From Pseudoxanthomonas sangjuensis (GTDB taxonomy: Bacteria; Pseudomonadota; Gammaproteobacteria; Xanthomonadales; Xanthomonadaceae), in NCBI RefSeq assembly GCF_010211755.1, contig NZ_PDWR01000023.1, forward strand, positions 1-60,243: a stretch of DNA of 60,243 nucleotides, read 5' to 3'. Shown one piece after another: positions 25,807 to 39,758 of the stretch (the stretch's first letter is position 1; every line of letters starts with the position of its first letter). Both the position numbers and the translations under genes were made by a program. The notes under the pieces are model-generated. The model saw only the letters and a program-made list of their open reading frames with translations. It did not search any database and was not told the DNA's origin.

Positions 25807-26956
25807 CGGTAGCCCCCGGAGGCGTGGCGCCGGCGAGTTCGGCGGTCAGGCTGAAACGGTCGCGGCGGCTGCGCGGATCGCGTTGCAGCGCGCCGGTCAG
25901 TGCCGGCGTGCGCCACAGCTTCGAGCCTTCCAGGCGCGCGACCAGCGCCGAGGCTTCGTTGCTCAGGCCGATCAGCAGCAGGCGGTCGTCTTCGATCGAC
26001 AGCTTCTCGAGGTAGGTGCCCTCGGGCAGGCGCCGGCTCAGTTCGTCCATTACCTCGAGCGCGGTCGGCCGCGCCGCGCGGGTGCGGTCGAGGAAGGCCG
26101 CGCCTTCGACCAGGTCGGCCAGGCGCTGGCGTTGCGCGGCGACGCGGCGCGCGTCGGCCGCCTTCGCTTCCACGCCGGCGGCGAAGCGCTCGGCCGCGGC
26201 GCGGCGGTTCTGCAGCACCTGCCAGGCCGCGGCGACCAGCGCCAGCGCCGCGACCGCGGCCAGCAGCAGGTTCCAGCCCTGCAGCGGATCGCGGCGGCGG
26301 CCGCGCGACTCGGTCGGCAGCAGGTTCACGCCCAGCGGCTTGCCGGCGGCATCGGCGACGTCGACGCCGGCCAGGTCGTTGCCCGCATCGCCGAGCGTGG
26401 CGAGGATCCCGTCGAGTTCGCGGCGCGGCGCGACGACCAGTTCGGCATCGAGCTGGCCGTCGGCGCGGCGTTGCAGGATGCGCGCGTCGTAGCGCACTGC
26501 ATCGGCGGCGAACGGCGTCTGCCGGTCGATCTCGAAGCCGACCACGTCGCGCAGGCGGTCCGCCGCCGCGGCCGGCAGCGACAGGTGCCGGCGCAGCACG
26601 GCGCCGGCGGGCAGCACCAGCCAGCGCTGCAACCGCGCCAGCCGCGGATTCAGCAACGCATCGAGGTCGGCAGCCTGCAGCGGCAGCGGCACCTGCGCCA
26701 GGTCGTGGATTTCCGCATCGTTCTGCCGCCGCAGGCGCAGGACCTGCCCCGCGTCGGTTTCGCACGACAGCAGCAGGCGGTCCGGCGCCAGGCCGAACAG
26801 CAGCCGCCAGCGCGCCGGCAGCCACGCGGCCAGGCCGCGCTTCCACCAGGCGAAGAACCCGCCCGCGCCGCTACCGTAGCGGCGGACATAGCGCTGCAGG
26901 CGCGACGCGGCGGGGTCGGCGCCTAGGGGCACGGAGCTGTCGGACTTCGTCGTCAT
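25790..26956 (-). CDS. gspL: Type II secretion protein L (XpsL-like, PilN domain)
   Basis: 388 aa. The cytoplasmic actin-like region (about 50-235) includes [21 protein letters not shown] membrane helix at about 240-258 ([17 protein letters not shown]) and a PilN-like periplasmic domain with [17 protein letters not shown] follow. GspL anchors the GspE ATPase. The ATGA overlap with gspK is intact, and gspM starts within its 3' end. Confidence 0.9.
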   Translation of the reverse strand: MTTKSDSSVPLGADPAASRLQRYVRRYGSGAGGFFAWWKRGLAAWLPARWRLLFGLAPDRLLLSCETDAGQVLRLRRQNDAEIHDLAQVPLPLQAADLDALLNPRLARLQRWLVLPAGAVLRRHLSLPAAAADRLRDVVGFEIDRQTPFAADAVRYDARILQRRADGQLDAELVVAPRRELDGILATLGDAGNDLAGVDVADAAGKPLGVNLLPTESRGRRRDPLQGWNLLLAAVAALALVAAAWQVLQNRRAAAERFAAGVEAKAADARRVAAQRQRLADLVEGAAFLDRTRAARPTALEVMDELSRRLPEGTYLEKLSIEDDRLLLIGLSNEASALVARLEGSKLWRTPALTGALQRDPRSRRDRFSLTAELAGATPPGATDAGRR

Positions 26957-27795
26957 CGGGGTGCCAAGCTTTCGTCCCAGCGCAATGCGGTGTAGGTCGA
27001 GCCCGGGATCGGGCCGCCGCCTGCGCGCACCACCGACCGCAACACCGCCACGCGGTCCCCGGGCAGCCGCGCGCGGCTTTCCACACTATACGTGCCGCTG
27101 CCCGGGCCGACGAGCCCGTCGACCGCGGCGCCGGGCTGGCGCCTGGCCAGCCAGGCGTTCGGATCCAGTCCCATCGCGGCCAGCACCGGGCCGGGCGCGA
27201 AGGCCGGGTCCGGCACGCCGCGACCGGCGTGAATGGTCAGGTAGGGCTGCAGCGCGGCGAAGATTTCCGGGGTCATGCCGAGCACCTGCTCGACCTCGGC
27301 CACGGTTTCGAACGGCATGTCCTTGGCCCCGTACGGCAGGCCGGCCGCGGCGTAATCCGGATCCTCGCCGCCTCCGCCCGGTTGCGCCAGCGGGTCGGCG
27401 TCGCGCCAGTCGGCGATCGCCGCGGCGATGCGCCCGGCGCGCTCGGGCTCGACGCCGCGCACGCGCAGCAGCGAAGCGAGCAGCGTCGGGGTGGCCTGGT
27501 TCAGGTCGATCTTGCCGGATTCGTCGACGATGCGGACTTCGATCTCGCTGTCGGCGAAGTGCCAGCGATACGGCCGGCCGTCCGGGCGCCAGTGCGTGGC
27601 CGGCTGCGGATCGGCGACCCGCACCAGCGCGTACTCGAGCCCGGCGCGGGCCAGTTCCTGCGCGCGCGCGCCATCGCCCAGCACGCGCCCCTGCAACGCT
27701 TCGACCCGCGCGGTCAGCGCGAACGCGCCGACCAGCGCGGTCAGCATCGCGACCAGCCACAGCACCAGCAGCAGGGCGGCGCCGCGCTGCTTCAT
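26953..27795 (-). CDS. gspK: Type II secretion minor pseudopilin K
   Basis: 280 aa, family length. The short N-terminal [18 protein letters not shown] lacks the usual Glu5 of major pseudopilins but has the G^A cleavage site of GspK. Later [18 protein letters not shown] and [16 protein letters not shown] come from the GspK helix-hairpin-helix (SAM-like) domain. It caps the pseudopilus with GspI and GspJ. It has 4-bp overlaps with both neighbours. Confidence 0.94.
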   Translation of the reverse strand: MKQRGAALLLVLWLVAMLTALVGAFALTARVEALQGRVLGDGARAQELARAGLEYALVRVADPQPATHWRPDGRPYRWHFADSEIEVRIVDESGKIDLNQATPTLLASLLRVRGVEPERAGRIAAAIADWRDADPLAQPGGGGEDPDYAAAGLPYGAKDMPFETVAEVEQVLGMTPEIFAALQPYLTIHAGRGVPDPAFAPGPVLAAMGLDPNAWLARRQPGAAVDGLVGPGSGTYSVESRARLPGDRVAVLRSVVRAGGGPIPGSTYTALRWDESLAPR

Positions 27796-28433
27796 TGCAA
27801 TGTCTCGTCCGCGCCGGCCTGGCCACCGTCGCCCTGCGCGAGGCCGACCACCAGCCGCGGCCACGATGCGCCGTCGGCCGACGCGATTTCGACCTCGACC
27901 TGCGCCGGCAGCGACTCCGCCGTTTCCCAACGTTCGCGCCATTCGCCCAGCCCGCCCTTGCCGTCGATGCCCCGGTAGCGGAAACGCACCGTGCGCAGAC
28001 CTTCGGCCAACGGCTCGGGGCCGCGCGCCGGGTTCTCGCGGATGGTGTGGCCGGCCAGCACCATCGCGAACTGCACCGTCAGTGCGCCGTCGCCGTCGAA
28101 CGCCAGTTCGTGCAGATACGGGCCGCCGCGGCCGAGGTAGTCCGGCAGATCGGCGACGAAGCGCATGCGCCGCGCATCGCCGACGAAGCGCAGGCCGCGC
28201 TGCGTGCCGGCCTCGGTTTCGAAGGCGATCGGCTGCGCCGAGGCGATGCGCTTGCGCAGGAAACCCTCGACCGCGCGCATGCGTTCGTTGCGCTGCGCGA
28301 TGGCCTCGCCGCGGCCGGTCATCTGCGTGGCCGAACGCAGCGTGGCGAAGGCCAGCGCCAGCCCGGCCGCCAGCAGCACCGTGGCCAGCAGCACTTCGAT
28401 CAGGGTGAAACCGCGGGCGCGCGCCCTGGTCAT
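27792..28433 (-). CDS. gspJ: Type II secretion minor pseudopilin J
   Basis: 213 aa. Prepilin signal MTRARARG^[10 protein letters not shown], then a long periplasmic domain with [20 protein letters not shown]. It forms the pseudopilus tip with I and K. It has ATGA overlaps with gspI upstream and gspK downstream. Confidence 0.93.
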   Translation of the reverse strand: MTRARARGFTLIEVLLATVLLAAGLALAFATLRSATQMTGRGEAIAQRNERMRAVEGFLRKRIASAQPIAFETEAGTQRGLRFVGDARRMRFVADLPDYLGRGGPYLHELAFDGDGALTVQFAMVLAGHTIRENPARGPEPLAEGLRTVRFRYRGIDGKGGLGEWRERWETAESLPAQVEVEIASADGASWPRLVVGLAQGDGGQAGADETLQ

Positions 28434-28849
28434 TGCGCCTCCTGCGTCGCGGGCGCCGCCAGCCGCAGCGTGCGCCAATGCAGCGGTCGTCCGCGGCCAT
28501 CGGCGCGGTGCACGCTCAGGTCGAGCTGCAGCAGCCGCGGCGCGGCGAGGTCGACCGGCGCATCGGCGCGGCGCGCCGGATCGACGTAGGGTTCGACCTG
28601 CAATTCCCACCGCAGCGCGCCGCCGTCGAATTCGCCCTCGCGCCGGCCCGGCTGCAGGATTTCTCCGACGCCGACCTGCGCCAGCAAGGACTGCGCGTGC
28701 AACGTCGCGCGGCTGGCGTCGTCGGCCGCGCGGACCTGCCGGCTGCTGTTCGACAGCGCGCCCACCAGGATCGTCAGCGCGCCGGCCAGCAAGGCGAAGG
28801 CGACGATCACCTCGATCAGGGTGAAGCCGGACTGGCGGCGGCGGATCAC
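28430..28849 (-). CDS. gspI: Type II secretion minor pseudopilin I
   Basis: 139 aa. Prepilin signal MIRRRQSG^[10 protein letters not shown] followed by the small GspI domain. It starts 4 bp inside gspH and ends 4 bp inside gspJ. It nucleates the tip complex. Confidence 0.93.
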   Translation of the reverse strand: MIRRRQSGFTLIEVIVAFALLAGALTILVGALSNSSRQVRAADDASRATLHAQSLLAQVGVGEILQPGRREGEFDGGALRWELQVEPYVDPARRADAPVDLAAPRLLQLDLSVHRADGRGRPLHWRTLRLAAPATQEAQ

Positions 28850-29343
28850 GGCGTCGCCTCCGCACGCGACAGCTTCACTTCGCCGGTCAGCCAGGCCACG
28901 TCGATGCGCCAGGCGGCATCGCCGGCCTGCAGCTGCACGCGGCCGCCGGTGGACGCGCCGTCGGGGAAGAACAGGATGCCGCCCTCGCCTTCGCGCGCCT
29001 GCGCCTGGCGGGCGCCGGTGAAACGGATGCCGAGCGACGCGGGGATTTCGCCGTGCCTGCCGTTCGGCGCGCGCCAGCCGTGCGCGGCCGGGTCCAGCGC
29101 GAAGCTCTGCGGCAGGCCGCTGGCGATCGCCTGCGCGCGGGTGTAGCGCAGCTGCCCGGCGATCTCCTTCGCCGCGGTGCGCAGGCGCATGCCGTCGAGG
29201 CCGCCCGAGACCGCCATCGCCGCCAGCAGGGTGGCGATGGCGACCAGCGAGAGGACCAGCAGCATTTCCAGCAAGGTGAAGCCGCGCGCTTTCCCCTTCT
29301 CCCGGCGAGAGAGGGGTTTAAGCGCGGGCGTCTTCACGCGCAT
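28846..29343 (-). CDS. gspH: Type II secretion minor pseudopilin H with long leader
   Basis: 165 aa. The class III signal G^FTLLEMLLVL lies after a 21-residue leader, MRVKTPALKPLSRREKGKAR plus Gly. Usual leaders are about 6-10 residues. The leader is encoded by a CTCTCCC-like repeat (CTTCTCCCGGCGAGAG at 29299-29314). The ATG overlaps the gspG TGA (TGATG). The body is a typical GspH domain with a C-terminal LTGEVKLS strand. Confidence 0.9.
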   Translation of the reverse strand: MRVKTPALKPLSRREKGKARGFTLLEMLLVLSLVAIATLLAAMAVSGGLDGMRLRTAAKEIAGQLRYTRAQAIASGLPQSFALDPAAHGWRAPNGRHGEIPASLGIRFTGARQAQAREGEGGILFFPDGASTGGRVQLQAGDAAWRIDVAWLTGEVKLSRAEATP

Positions 29344-29777
29344 CACTCGTACTTGATGTCCGCGTTGTAGCTGGTGCCGCCGGGCTGGCCGTCGGCGCCA
29401 AGGCTGATCAGGTCGAAGGCGCCGTTCTCGCCGGGCGTGCGGTATTCGAGCTCGCGGCCCCACGGATCCTTCAGTTCCGCCGCCTTCGCGTACGGGCCGA
29501 GCCAGCCGCTGACGCCGCTGGGCTGCGTGACCAGGTCGCCGAGCGACGCCGGCAGCGCGTTGGTGTCGAGCTGGTAGCTCTCGATCTTGCCGGCCAGCGT
29601 CTGCACCTGCGCCTGTGCCAGCTTGAACTTGCCCTTGTCCGCGCCGCCGAGCACGCGGTTGCCGACCAGCGTGAGCACCAGCCCGATCAGCACCAGGACG
29701 ATGATGATCTCGAGCAGGGTCATGCCCCTCTGGAGCGCGGGCGCAGGCGAACGTGCGATGTGGCGTGGCAATGGCAT
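29343..29777 (-). CDS. gspG: Type II secretion major pseudopilin G
   Basis: 144 aa from MPLPRH, chosen because AAAGGA lies 8 nt upstream; an ATG 7 codons earlier has no good site. The signal is G^MTLLEIIIVLVLIGL. The body has KGKFKLAQAQVQTLAGKIES and the DPWGRELEYRTPG calcium-loop region of GspG, ending YNADIKYE. It polymerises into the pseudopilus that pushes substrates through GspD. An 18-residue leader. Confidence 0.95.
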   Translation of the reverse strand: MPLPRHIARSPAPALQRGMTLLEIIIVLVLIGLVLTLVGNRVLGGADKGKFKLAQAQVQTLAGKIESYQLDTNALPASLGDLVTQPSGVSGWLGPYAKAAELKDPWGRELEYRTPGENGAFDLISLGADGQPGGTSYNADIKYE

Positions 29778-29821
29778 CTTGGCAGTCCTTTCTTGCATCG
29801 GTTGATGGGAATTCTCGCCGG

Positions 29822-31036
29822 TCAGTTGATCGCGCCGGTCAGGTCGTACAACGGAACCAGCACCGAGACGATGACGATCCCGACCAGCACCGACAGCACC
29901 AGGGTGATCACCGGCACCAGCGCGGCGAGCATGCGGTCCAGCGCCAGCGCGGTTTCCTGCTCGAAGGTGTCGGCGGTCTTCAGCAGCATCGCGTCGAGCG
30001 CGCCGGATTCCTCGCCGACCTGGATCATCTGCAGCGCCAGGCGCGGGAAGCGCTTGCCCTTGCCCAGCGCCGACGACAGGCCGTGGCCGTTCCTGACGTC
30101 CTCCGCAGCGTTTTCGACATCGGCGACCAGGGCCTGGTTCCCCAGCACGTTGCGCGAGATGCCCAGCCCGGTCAGCAGCGGCACGCCGTTCTTCAGCAGC
30201 GTGCCCAGCGTGCGCGCCAGCCGCGCGGTTTCCAGCCGCGCCAGCAGCGGGCCGACGAGCTTCTGCCGCAGCAGCCATTCGTCCAGGCGCGCGCGGAACG
30301 CCGGCTCGCGGCGCCTGCGCTCGAACCACGCCAGCGCCAGCGCGACGATGCCGAGCAGCAGCCACCACCAGCCGCGCACGAACAGGCCGATCGCGAGCAC
30401 GCCGCGGGTGAACCACGGCAACGCCACGTCGAGGCTTTCGTACATCTGCGCGAACTGCGGCACCACGGTGCCGAGCAGGAAGCCGAGGGCGAAGCCGACC
30501 ACCAGCAGCAGGATCGCCGGATAGATCAGCGCGTTGACCACGCGGCCCTTCAGCGCGCGGCTGCGCTCCAGGTAGTCGGCCAGCCGCTGCAGGGTTTCGT
30601 GCAGGCTGCCGCCGGCCTCGCCGGCACGGACCATGTTCACGTAGAGGCGGCTGAAGGTGCCGTGCTGGCGTTCCAGCGCCGCCGACAGCGGCGCGCCGCC
30701 GCGCACCGCGTCGCGGATGTCGGCGATGACGTGCTTCGACTTCTCGTCCTCCGGCAACTCGAGCAGGATGGAGAGCGCGCGGTCCAGCGGCTGCCCGGCG
30801 CCGAGCAGGGTCGCCAGCTGCTGGGTGAACTGCACCAGCCGCGCGCCGGCGAAGGGCTTGGGCTTGAACAACGCCTGCAGCGGCGCGGCGCCGCCTTCGG
30901 AAGCCAGCCTCGCCTCGACCGGCAGGTGCCCCTGTTCCTGCAGGCGCGCGACGACCTCGCCGTCGTTGGCGGCCTCCATCTGCCCGTCGAGCATCTCGCC
31001 GCGGGCGTTCAGGGCTTTGTAGCGGTAGAGGGGCAT
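29822..31036 (-). CDS. gspF: Type II secretion inner-membrane platform protein F
   Basis: 404 aa, family length. Two repeats of the GspF/PilC domain (about 65-195 and 265-395), three membrane helices, and motifs FTQQLATLLGAGQPL, RAGEAGGSLHETL and QVGEESGALDAML. It links GspE to pilus assembly. It lies 4 bp after gspE. Confidence 0.96.
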   Translation of the reverse strand: MPLYRYKALNARGEMLDGQMEAANDGEVVARLQEQGHLPVEARLASEGGAAPLQALFKPKPFAGARLVQFTQQLATLLGAGQPLDRALSILLELPEDEKSKHVIADIRDAVRGGAPLSAALERQHGTFSRLYVNMVRAGEAGGSLHETLQRLADYLERSRALKGRVVNALIYPAILLLVVGFALGFLLGTVVPQFAQMYESLDVALPWFTRGVLAIGLFVRGWWWLLLGIVALALAWFERRRREPAFRARLDEWLLRQKLVGPLLARLETARLARTLGTLLKNGVPLLTGLGISRNVLGNQALVADVENAAEDVRNGHGLSSALGKGKRFPRLALQMIQVGEESGALDAMLLKTADTFEQETALALDRMLAALVPVITLVLSVLVGIVIVSVLVPLYDLTGAIN

Positions 31037-31040
31037 CGCG

Positions 31041-32768
31041 TCAGCCTTCCTCGGTAACGCGCAGCACTTCCTCGATCGTGGTTTCGCCGCGCAGCGCCTT
31101 GGCGATGCCGTCCTCGTACATCGTGCGCATGCCGGCGGCGCGGGCGAGCTGCTCGATCTCGCCGATGCCGGCGTGGCGCATCACCGCGCGGCGCAACTCG
31201 TCGTTCATCACCAGGAATTCCATGATCGTGGTGCGGCCGAGGTAGCCGGTCGGCGCCAGCGCCGAGGGCCGCGGCCGGTACAGGAAGATGTCGCCGTGCG
31301 GCTGGAAGCGGCGCAGGCCGAACTTCTCGATTTCCTCCGGCAGCGCAGGGTACTTCTCCGCGTGCGTCGGTTCCAGCCGGCGGACCAGGCGCTGGGCGAG
31401 GATGCCGTTGACCGTCGAGGTCAGCAGGTAGTCCTCCACGCCCATGTCGAGCAGGCGGGTGATGCCGCCCGCGGCGTTGTTGGTGTGCAGCGTCGAGAGC
31501 ACGAGGTGGCCGGTCAGCGCCGACTGGATCGCGATGCGCGCGGTCTCGAGGTCGCGCATTTCGCCGATCATGATGATGTCCGGGTCCTGGCGCACGATGC
31601 TGCGCAGCGCGCTGGCGAAGTCCAGGCCGATCTGCGGCTTGACGTGGATCTGGTTGATGCCCTCGATCTGGTATTCGACCGGGTCCTCGACGGTGATGAT
31701 CTTGACGTCGCTGGTGTTGAGCTTGCTCAGCGCGGTGTACAGCGTGGTGGTCTTGCCCGAACCGGTGGGCCCGGTGACCAGCAGGATGCCGTGCGGCAGT
31801 TCCAGCACCTTCTGGAACTGCGGCAGGAACTCGTCGGTGAAGCCGAGCCGGTGGAAGTCGAACACCACCGTCTCGCGGTCGAGCAGGCGCATCACCACGC
31901 TCTCGCCGTGCGCGGTCGGCACGGTGCTCACGCGCAGGTCCAGTTCCTTGCCCTGCACGCGCAGCTGGATGCGGCCGTCCTGCGGCAGGCGGCGCTCGGC
32001 GATGTTGAGCCTGGCCATGATCTTGATGCGCGAGATCACCGCCGCGGTCAGGTTGGCCGGCGGGCTTTCGCCGTCGATCAGCACGCCGTCGACGCGGTAG
32101 CGCACCTTCAGCCGGTTCTCGAACGGCTCGATGTGGATGTCCGACGCGCGCAATTCGACCGCGCGCTGGATCAGCAGGTTGACCAGGCGGATCACCGGCG
32201 CTTCGGAAGCGAGGTCGCGCAGGTGCTCGACGTCGTCGAGGTCGCCGCCGGCCTCGCCTTCGGCGTGCTCGACGATCGCGCCCATCGCGCTGCGGCCCTG
32301 GCCGTGCCAGCGCTCGATCAGGTCGTCGATCTCGGAACGCAGCCCGACCCACGGCCGCACCTTGCTGCCGGTGGCCAGCTGCACCGCGTCGAGCGCGTAG
32401 CCGTTCCACGGCTCGGCCATCCACAGGTCCAGCACGCCGTCGCTCTCCCCGATCGCGCACAGGTGGAACTGCTTGAGGAAGCGCAGCGGCAGCGACGACG
32501 ACGACGGCAGCTCGGGCGGCAGCTCGGGCAACTGCTTGAGGCCGAGCAGTTGCAGGCCGAGCACCTCGGCGCAGGCCTCGGCGTGGTCGCGCTCGGACAC
32601 CAGGCCGAGGCGGGAAAGCAAGTCGAGCACGTCGCCGCCGGCCTCGTCCTGCAGCTTGCGCGCGCGCGCCAGGTCGGCTTCCTTCAGCCGGCCCTTGTCC
32701 AGCAGGGCCGCGACGATGCGCTCGTCGGCACCCGTCGCGGCCGGGGTTTCGTTGGCGATCACGTTCAC
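31041..32768 (-). CDS. gspE: Type II secretion ATPase E (XpsE-like)
   Basis: 575 aa. N-terminal GspE/MshEN domain, then Walker A GPTGSGKTTTLY (about 335), Asp box EDPVEYQIEGINQI, Walker B IMIGEMRDLETA and His box LSTLHTNNA. The tetracysteine zinc motif usual near the C-terminus of GspE is absent: the segment between RRLEPTHAEK and YLGRTTIMEF has no cysteine. First gene of the xps operon, 47 bp after purL. Confidence 0.96.
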   Translation of the reverse strand: MNVIANETPAATGADERIVAALLDKGRLKEADLARARKLQDEAGGDVLDLLSRLGLVSERDHAEACAEVLGLQLLGLKQLPELPPELPSSSSLPLRFLKQFHLCAIGESDGVLDLWMAEPWNGYALDAVQLATGSKVRPWVGLRSEIDDLIERWHGQGRSAMGAIVEHAEGEAGGDLDDVEHLRDLASEAPVIRLVNLLIQRAVELRASDIHIEPFENRLKVRYRVDGVLIDGESPPANLTAAVISRIKIMARLNIAERRLPQDGRIQLRVQGKELDLRVSTVPTAHGESVVMRLLDRETVVFDFHRLGFTDEFLPQFQKVLELPHGILLVTGPTGSGKTTTLYTALSKLNTSDVKIITVEDPVEYQIEGINQIHVKPQIGLDFASALRSIVRQDPDIIMIGEMRDLETARIAIQSALTGHLVLSTLHTNNAAGGITRLLDMGVEDYLLTSTVNGILAQRLVRRLEPTHAEKYPALPEEIEKFGLRRFQPHGDIFLYRPRPSALAPTGYLGRTTIMEFLVMNDELRRAVMRHAGIGEIEQLARAAGMRTMYEDGIAKALRGETTIEEVLRVTEEG

Positions 32769-32815
32769 GTTGCCTCCCTGTGCCCGCCGCCCACTCTAGC
32801 AGTTTGCCGCCGCGC

Positions 32816-36721
<3,906 letters not shown>

Positions 36722-36820
36722 GTCCGGAACCGTGGGGGCGTGCCGTGGTCGGGCCGCGTATTGTAGCCGAGCCCGGTCGGCGGTTCCGGCCGACCGGGTC
36801 CGGGGGACCCCGTTCCGGCG

Positions 36821-37630
36821 TTACCGGCCGCCGCCCGCCTTGCCGCCGGCCAGTTCGTCGAGCCGCGCGCGCATCTGCGTCGGGCTCAGGTAACCGCCGA
36901 TCTGCACGCCCTCGGCGGTGAAGATCGCCGGGGTGCCGGAGATGCCCAGGCGCTGGCCCACCTCGTACTCGGTCGCCACCGGGTTGTTGCAGGTCCGCGC
37001 CGGCACCGGCCGGTCGGCCTTGGCGTCGGTCAATGCGCGCTTCGGGTCGGCGGCGCACCAGACCGAGACCATGTCCTTGTGGTCCTTGGTGCCCAGGCCC
37101 ATGCGCGGGAAGGCCAGGTATTCGACCGCGATGCCCTGCCGGTTGTACTCGGCGATCTGGCTGTGCAGCTTGCGGCAGTAGCCGCACTCGATGTCGGTGA
37201 ACACGCTGATGGTGTACTTCGGGTTCGGCGGCGCGAACACGATGCGCTGGCTGTGCGGCACGCTGTCGATCAGGTCCGTGCGGTAGCGCCTGAGGCCGGC
37301 GCTGGCCTCGGCGACGTCGCGGCGCGTGGCCACGTCGAGCACGACGCCCTGCATCAGGTACTTGCCGTCGTCGCTGACGTAGGCGACCTGGCCGCCGACG
37401 ATGACTTCGCGGAAGCCCGGCATCGGCGCGGCGCCGATGTAGTCGATCTTCAGTTCCGGATTGAGTTCCTTCAGCACCTTGCGCACCTGCGCCTCGGCGG
37501 CCTTGTCCGCGGCGGTCGCGGGGCCGGTGGCGGCGGCCGGCTTGGCCGCGGTGGCGGGCGTCTGCGGTGCCTGCGCGCAGGCGGCGAGGCTGAGGCCGCC
37601 GATCAGGGCGGTCAGGAGCATGCGTTTCAT
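36821..37630 (-). CDS. dsbC: DsbC-type periplasmic thiol:disulfide interchange protein, predicted lipoprotein
   Basis: 269 aa from MKRMLLTALIGG, with AGGA 8-11 nt upstream. The lipobox is SLAAC. After an Ala/Pro-rich linker lies the DsbC N-terminal dimerisation domain, then a thioredoxin fold with active site ECGYCRK and the cis-Pro loop GTPAIF. A second Cys pair (WCAADP and RTCNNP) is as in DsbC. It isomerises disulfides, useful for proteins exported by the adjacent type II system. E. coli DsbC is soluble; this one seems membrane-anchored. The 237 bp upstream to xerD show no gene. Confidence 0.88.
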   Translation of the reverse strand: MKRMLLTALIGGLSLAACAQAPQTPATAAKPAAATGPATAADKAAEAQVRKVLKELNPELKIDYIGAAPMPGFREVIVGGQVAYVSDDGKYLMQGVVLDVATRRDVAEASAGLRRYRTDLIDSVPHSQRIVFAPPNPKYTISVFTDIECGYCRKLHSQIAEYNRQGIAVEYLAFPRMGLGTKDHKDMVSVWCAADPKRALTDAKADRPVPARTCNNPVATEYEVGQRLGISGTPAIFTAEGVQIGGYLSPTQMRARLDELAGGKAGGGR

Positions 37631-37867
37631 CAACAATCGTCCTGTCATTGCGGCATCCGGCGGGTGCGACGACCGCACATGGCTTCTGCGGGTACAGCGG
37701 GCATTCTCGCACACGGGCCAGCGGCCGGCAGGTCGCGGCGGCCCCAGTTGTCAGGCGTTCATTGCCGTTCGGGCGCCCCGCCACCCTCTTCGGCGCGACG
37801 ACGCCGGCCGCGGAAGTTCCCGCCCGGCCAGCCGCCGCCGGGCGTTCGCCGGGGCGGAGGCGGCGGC

Positions 37868-38821
37868 TTACCCCCTGGGATGGTGCCTGGCGTGCAGGTT
37901 CTTCAGCTGCTCGCGCGCCACCAGCGTGTAGATCTGCGTGGTCGACAGCGAACTGTGGCCGAGCAGCATCTGCAACGCGCGCAGGTCGGCGCCGCGGTTC
38001 AGCAGGTGCGTAGCGAAGCTGTGGCGCAACCCGTGCGGGCTGACCTTGGCCGGATCGATGCCGGCGACGGCGGCGTAGCGCTTCACCAGCGCCCAGAACT
38101 GCTGGCGCGACGGCGGCTGCCGGTCGGCGTTGACGAACAGCGTCGGTGGATTGGTCTTGCCGGCCAGCTGCGGGCGCGATTCGGCCAGGTATTTCTCCAG
38201 CCAGTGCTGTGATTCCTCGCCCAGCGGCACCAGCCGCTCCTTGCTGCCCTTGCCGGTGACGCGCAGCACGCCCTGGCGCAGGTTGACCGCGGTCGCAGGC
38301 AACCCGACCAGCTCGCTGACGCGCAGGCCAGCGGCGTACATCAGTTCGAGCATCGCGCGGTCGCGCAGGCCCGGCGGCGTGGCGACGTCGGGCGCGGCGA
38401 GCAAGGTGTCGACCTGGCTTTCGGTCAGCGCCTTCGGCAGCGAGCGCGGCAGCTTCGGCGGATCCAGCAGCGCGGTCGGATCATCCTTGCGTGCGCCGCG
38501 GCGCACGCACCACGCGTAGTAGGCGCGCAGCGCCGACAGCAGGCGCGAGGTGCTTTTCGGCGAATAGCCTTCGTTCGCGCGCCAGGCCAGGTAGCGGAAC
38601 AGGGTTTCGCGATCCGCCTTCGCCAGCGCGCCGTCGCGCAGGTTGCGCCACCTGGCGTAGCCTTCGAGATCGCGCCGGTAACTCGCCAGCGTCGCCTGCG
38701 ACAGGCCGCTCTCGGCCCAGACCGCGTCGAGGAAGCCCTCGATCTCGCGCTGGTCGGGCTCCGGCACCGCCGGCATCTGCATCACGTACTGGCGGCGCTC
38801 GGCGGGGGATCTGCGGCTCAT
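37868..38821 (-). CDS. xerD: Site-specific tyrosine recombinase XerD
   Basis: About 317 aa from 38821, longer than the usual 298. Starts at 38827 or at [13 protein letters not shown] (38776), which matches the family N-terminus best, are possible; none has a clear Shine-Dalgarno. Catalytic residues are present: Arg in AAGLRVSEL, Lys in [20 protein letters not shown], His in [10 protein letters not shown] and Tyr in QIYT. It resolves chromosome dimers at dif with XerC and FtsK. Divergent from the RDD gene, only about 25-30 bp apart, upstream of dsbC. Confidence 0.95.
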   Translation of the reverse strand: MSRRSPAERRQYVMQMPAVPEPDQREIEGFLDAVWAESGLSQATLASYRRDLEGYARWRNLRDGALAKADRETLFRYLAWRANEGYSPKSTSRLLSALRAYYAWCVRRGARKDDPTALLDPPKLPRSLPKALTESQVDTLLAAPDVATPPGLRDRAMLELMYAAGLRVSELVGLPATAVNLRQGVLRVTGKGSKERLVPLGEESQHWLEKYLAESRPQLAGKTNPPTLFVNADRQPPSRQQFWALVKRYAAVAGIDPAKVSPHGLRHSFATHLLNRGADLRALQMLLGHSSLSTTQIYTLVAREQLKNLHARHHPRG

Positions 38822-38850
38822 GCGCAAAGCTTAGCCGTTATGCTTCGCGC

Positions 38851-39324
38851 ATGACCGAACCCGCCCCCGAACCGCAAAAACCCCGCGCGCTGGTCGGCTG
38901 GCGCCTGCTGGCCCTGCTCTACGACCTGTTCCCGGCGCTGGCGCTGTGGTTCCTGGTGTCGGCGCTGTTCACGATCGGCTACACCTTCCTCGGCCACCAC
39001 GCCACGCGCGAGAACATCGCGCCCTTCAGCCCCCTGCAGTGGCTGCTGTGGCTGGCGTGCTGGCTGGTGACCGGCGTGTACGCGACGGTGAGCTGGCGGC
39101 GCGGCGGGCAGACGCTGGGGATGCGGCCATGGCGGTTGCGCGTCGCCGCCACGGACGGCGGCAGACCGACGTGGAAGGCATTGTGGCTGCGCTACGCGGT
39201 CGGCACGCTGTCGTTGCTGCCGGGCGGACTGGGGTTCTGGTGGGCGTGGTTCGATCGCGGGAGACTGGCTTGGCACGATAGCGTGAGCCGCACCCGATTG
39301 ATTCGAATTCCAAAACGGCAGTAA
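38851..39324 (+). CDS. RDD-family integral membrane protein
   Basis: 157 aa. The RDD pattern is seen (Arg near GWRLLALLYDLFPALAL, Asp in LLYD, a second in WAWFDRGRLAWHDSVSRT). Four hydrophobic segments are likely. The WRRGGQTLGMRPWRLRV loop is typical of the family. Function is not established for the family (some are linked to ion or solute handling). It starts 30 bp from xerD and is followed 11 bp later by the orphan gene. Confidence 0.88.
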   Translation: MTEPAPEPQKPRALVGWRLLALLYDLFPALALWFLVSALFTIGYTFLGHHATRENIAPFSPLQWLLWLACWLVTGVYATVSWRRGGQTLGMRPWRLRVAATDGGRPTWKALWLRYAVGTLSLLPGGLGFWWAWFDRGRLAWHDSVSRTRLIRIPKRQ

Positions 39325-39335
39325 GGAGCCCATCG

Positions 39336-39758
39336 ATGGGAAATATCACGCGTTTCCTGACATCGATGGGCCTGGCCATCATCGCAAGTGCGTCCCATGC
39401 CTCTTCCGACAGGCCTCCGGCGCTCGATTGCAGGATCGGACCGTTACACAAGACCTACGGAAAAACCGGATGGCTGGTCTACGCCTGTGATGACTCGAGA
39501 TCCATCGTGATCGTCTCGGACCAGGGCAATCCGGCGAGCCCTTTCTATTTCATCGTCTACGTCAAGCCCGATGGGGGCATGCAGCTTTATGGCGAAGGCA
39601 ACGGCAAGGAATCCGCCACCCGGGCCGCATTCGATGAATTAAAGAAACTTTCGCAAGCCGATGTAGCCGCGCTCGTCGAACAGGCCCGCGCGACTCAGTC
39701 TGGCGGCGACGATCGAGCTTTTCTCGGACCTGTCCGGCTCAGCGGCTCCGCCGCTTGA
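39336..39758 (+). CDS. Orphan secreted protein, unknown
   Basis: 140 aa. Signal peptide about 1-22 (ASASHA^SSDR). A mature domain follows with Cys in LDCRIG and YACDDS (possible disulfide). No family recognised. Codon use is less GC-rich than neighbouring genes (for example GAATTAAAGAAACTTTCG), suggesting a recent arrival or weak selection. It starts 11 bp after the RDD gene and its 3' end overlaps the convergent lptG by 20 bp. It could be periplasmic. Confidence 0.65.
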   Translation: MGNITRFLTSMGLAIIASASHASSDRPPALDCRIGPLHKTYGKTGWLVYACDDSRSIVIVSDQGNPASPFYFIVYVKPDGGMQLYGEGNGKESATRAAFDELKKLSQADVAALVEQARATQSGGDDRAFLGPVRLSGSAA

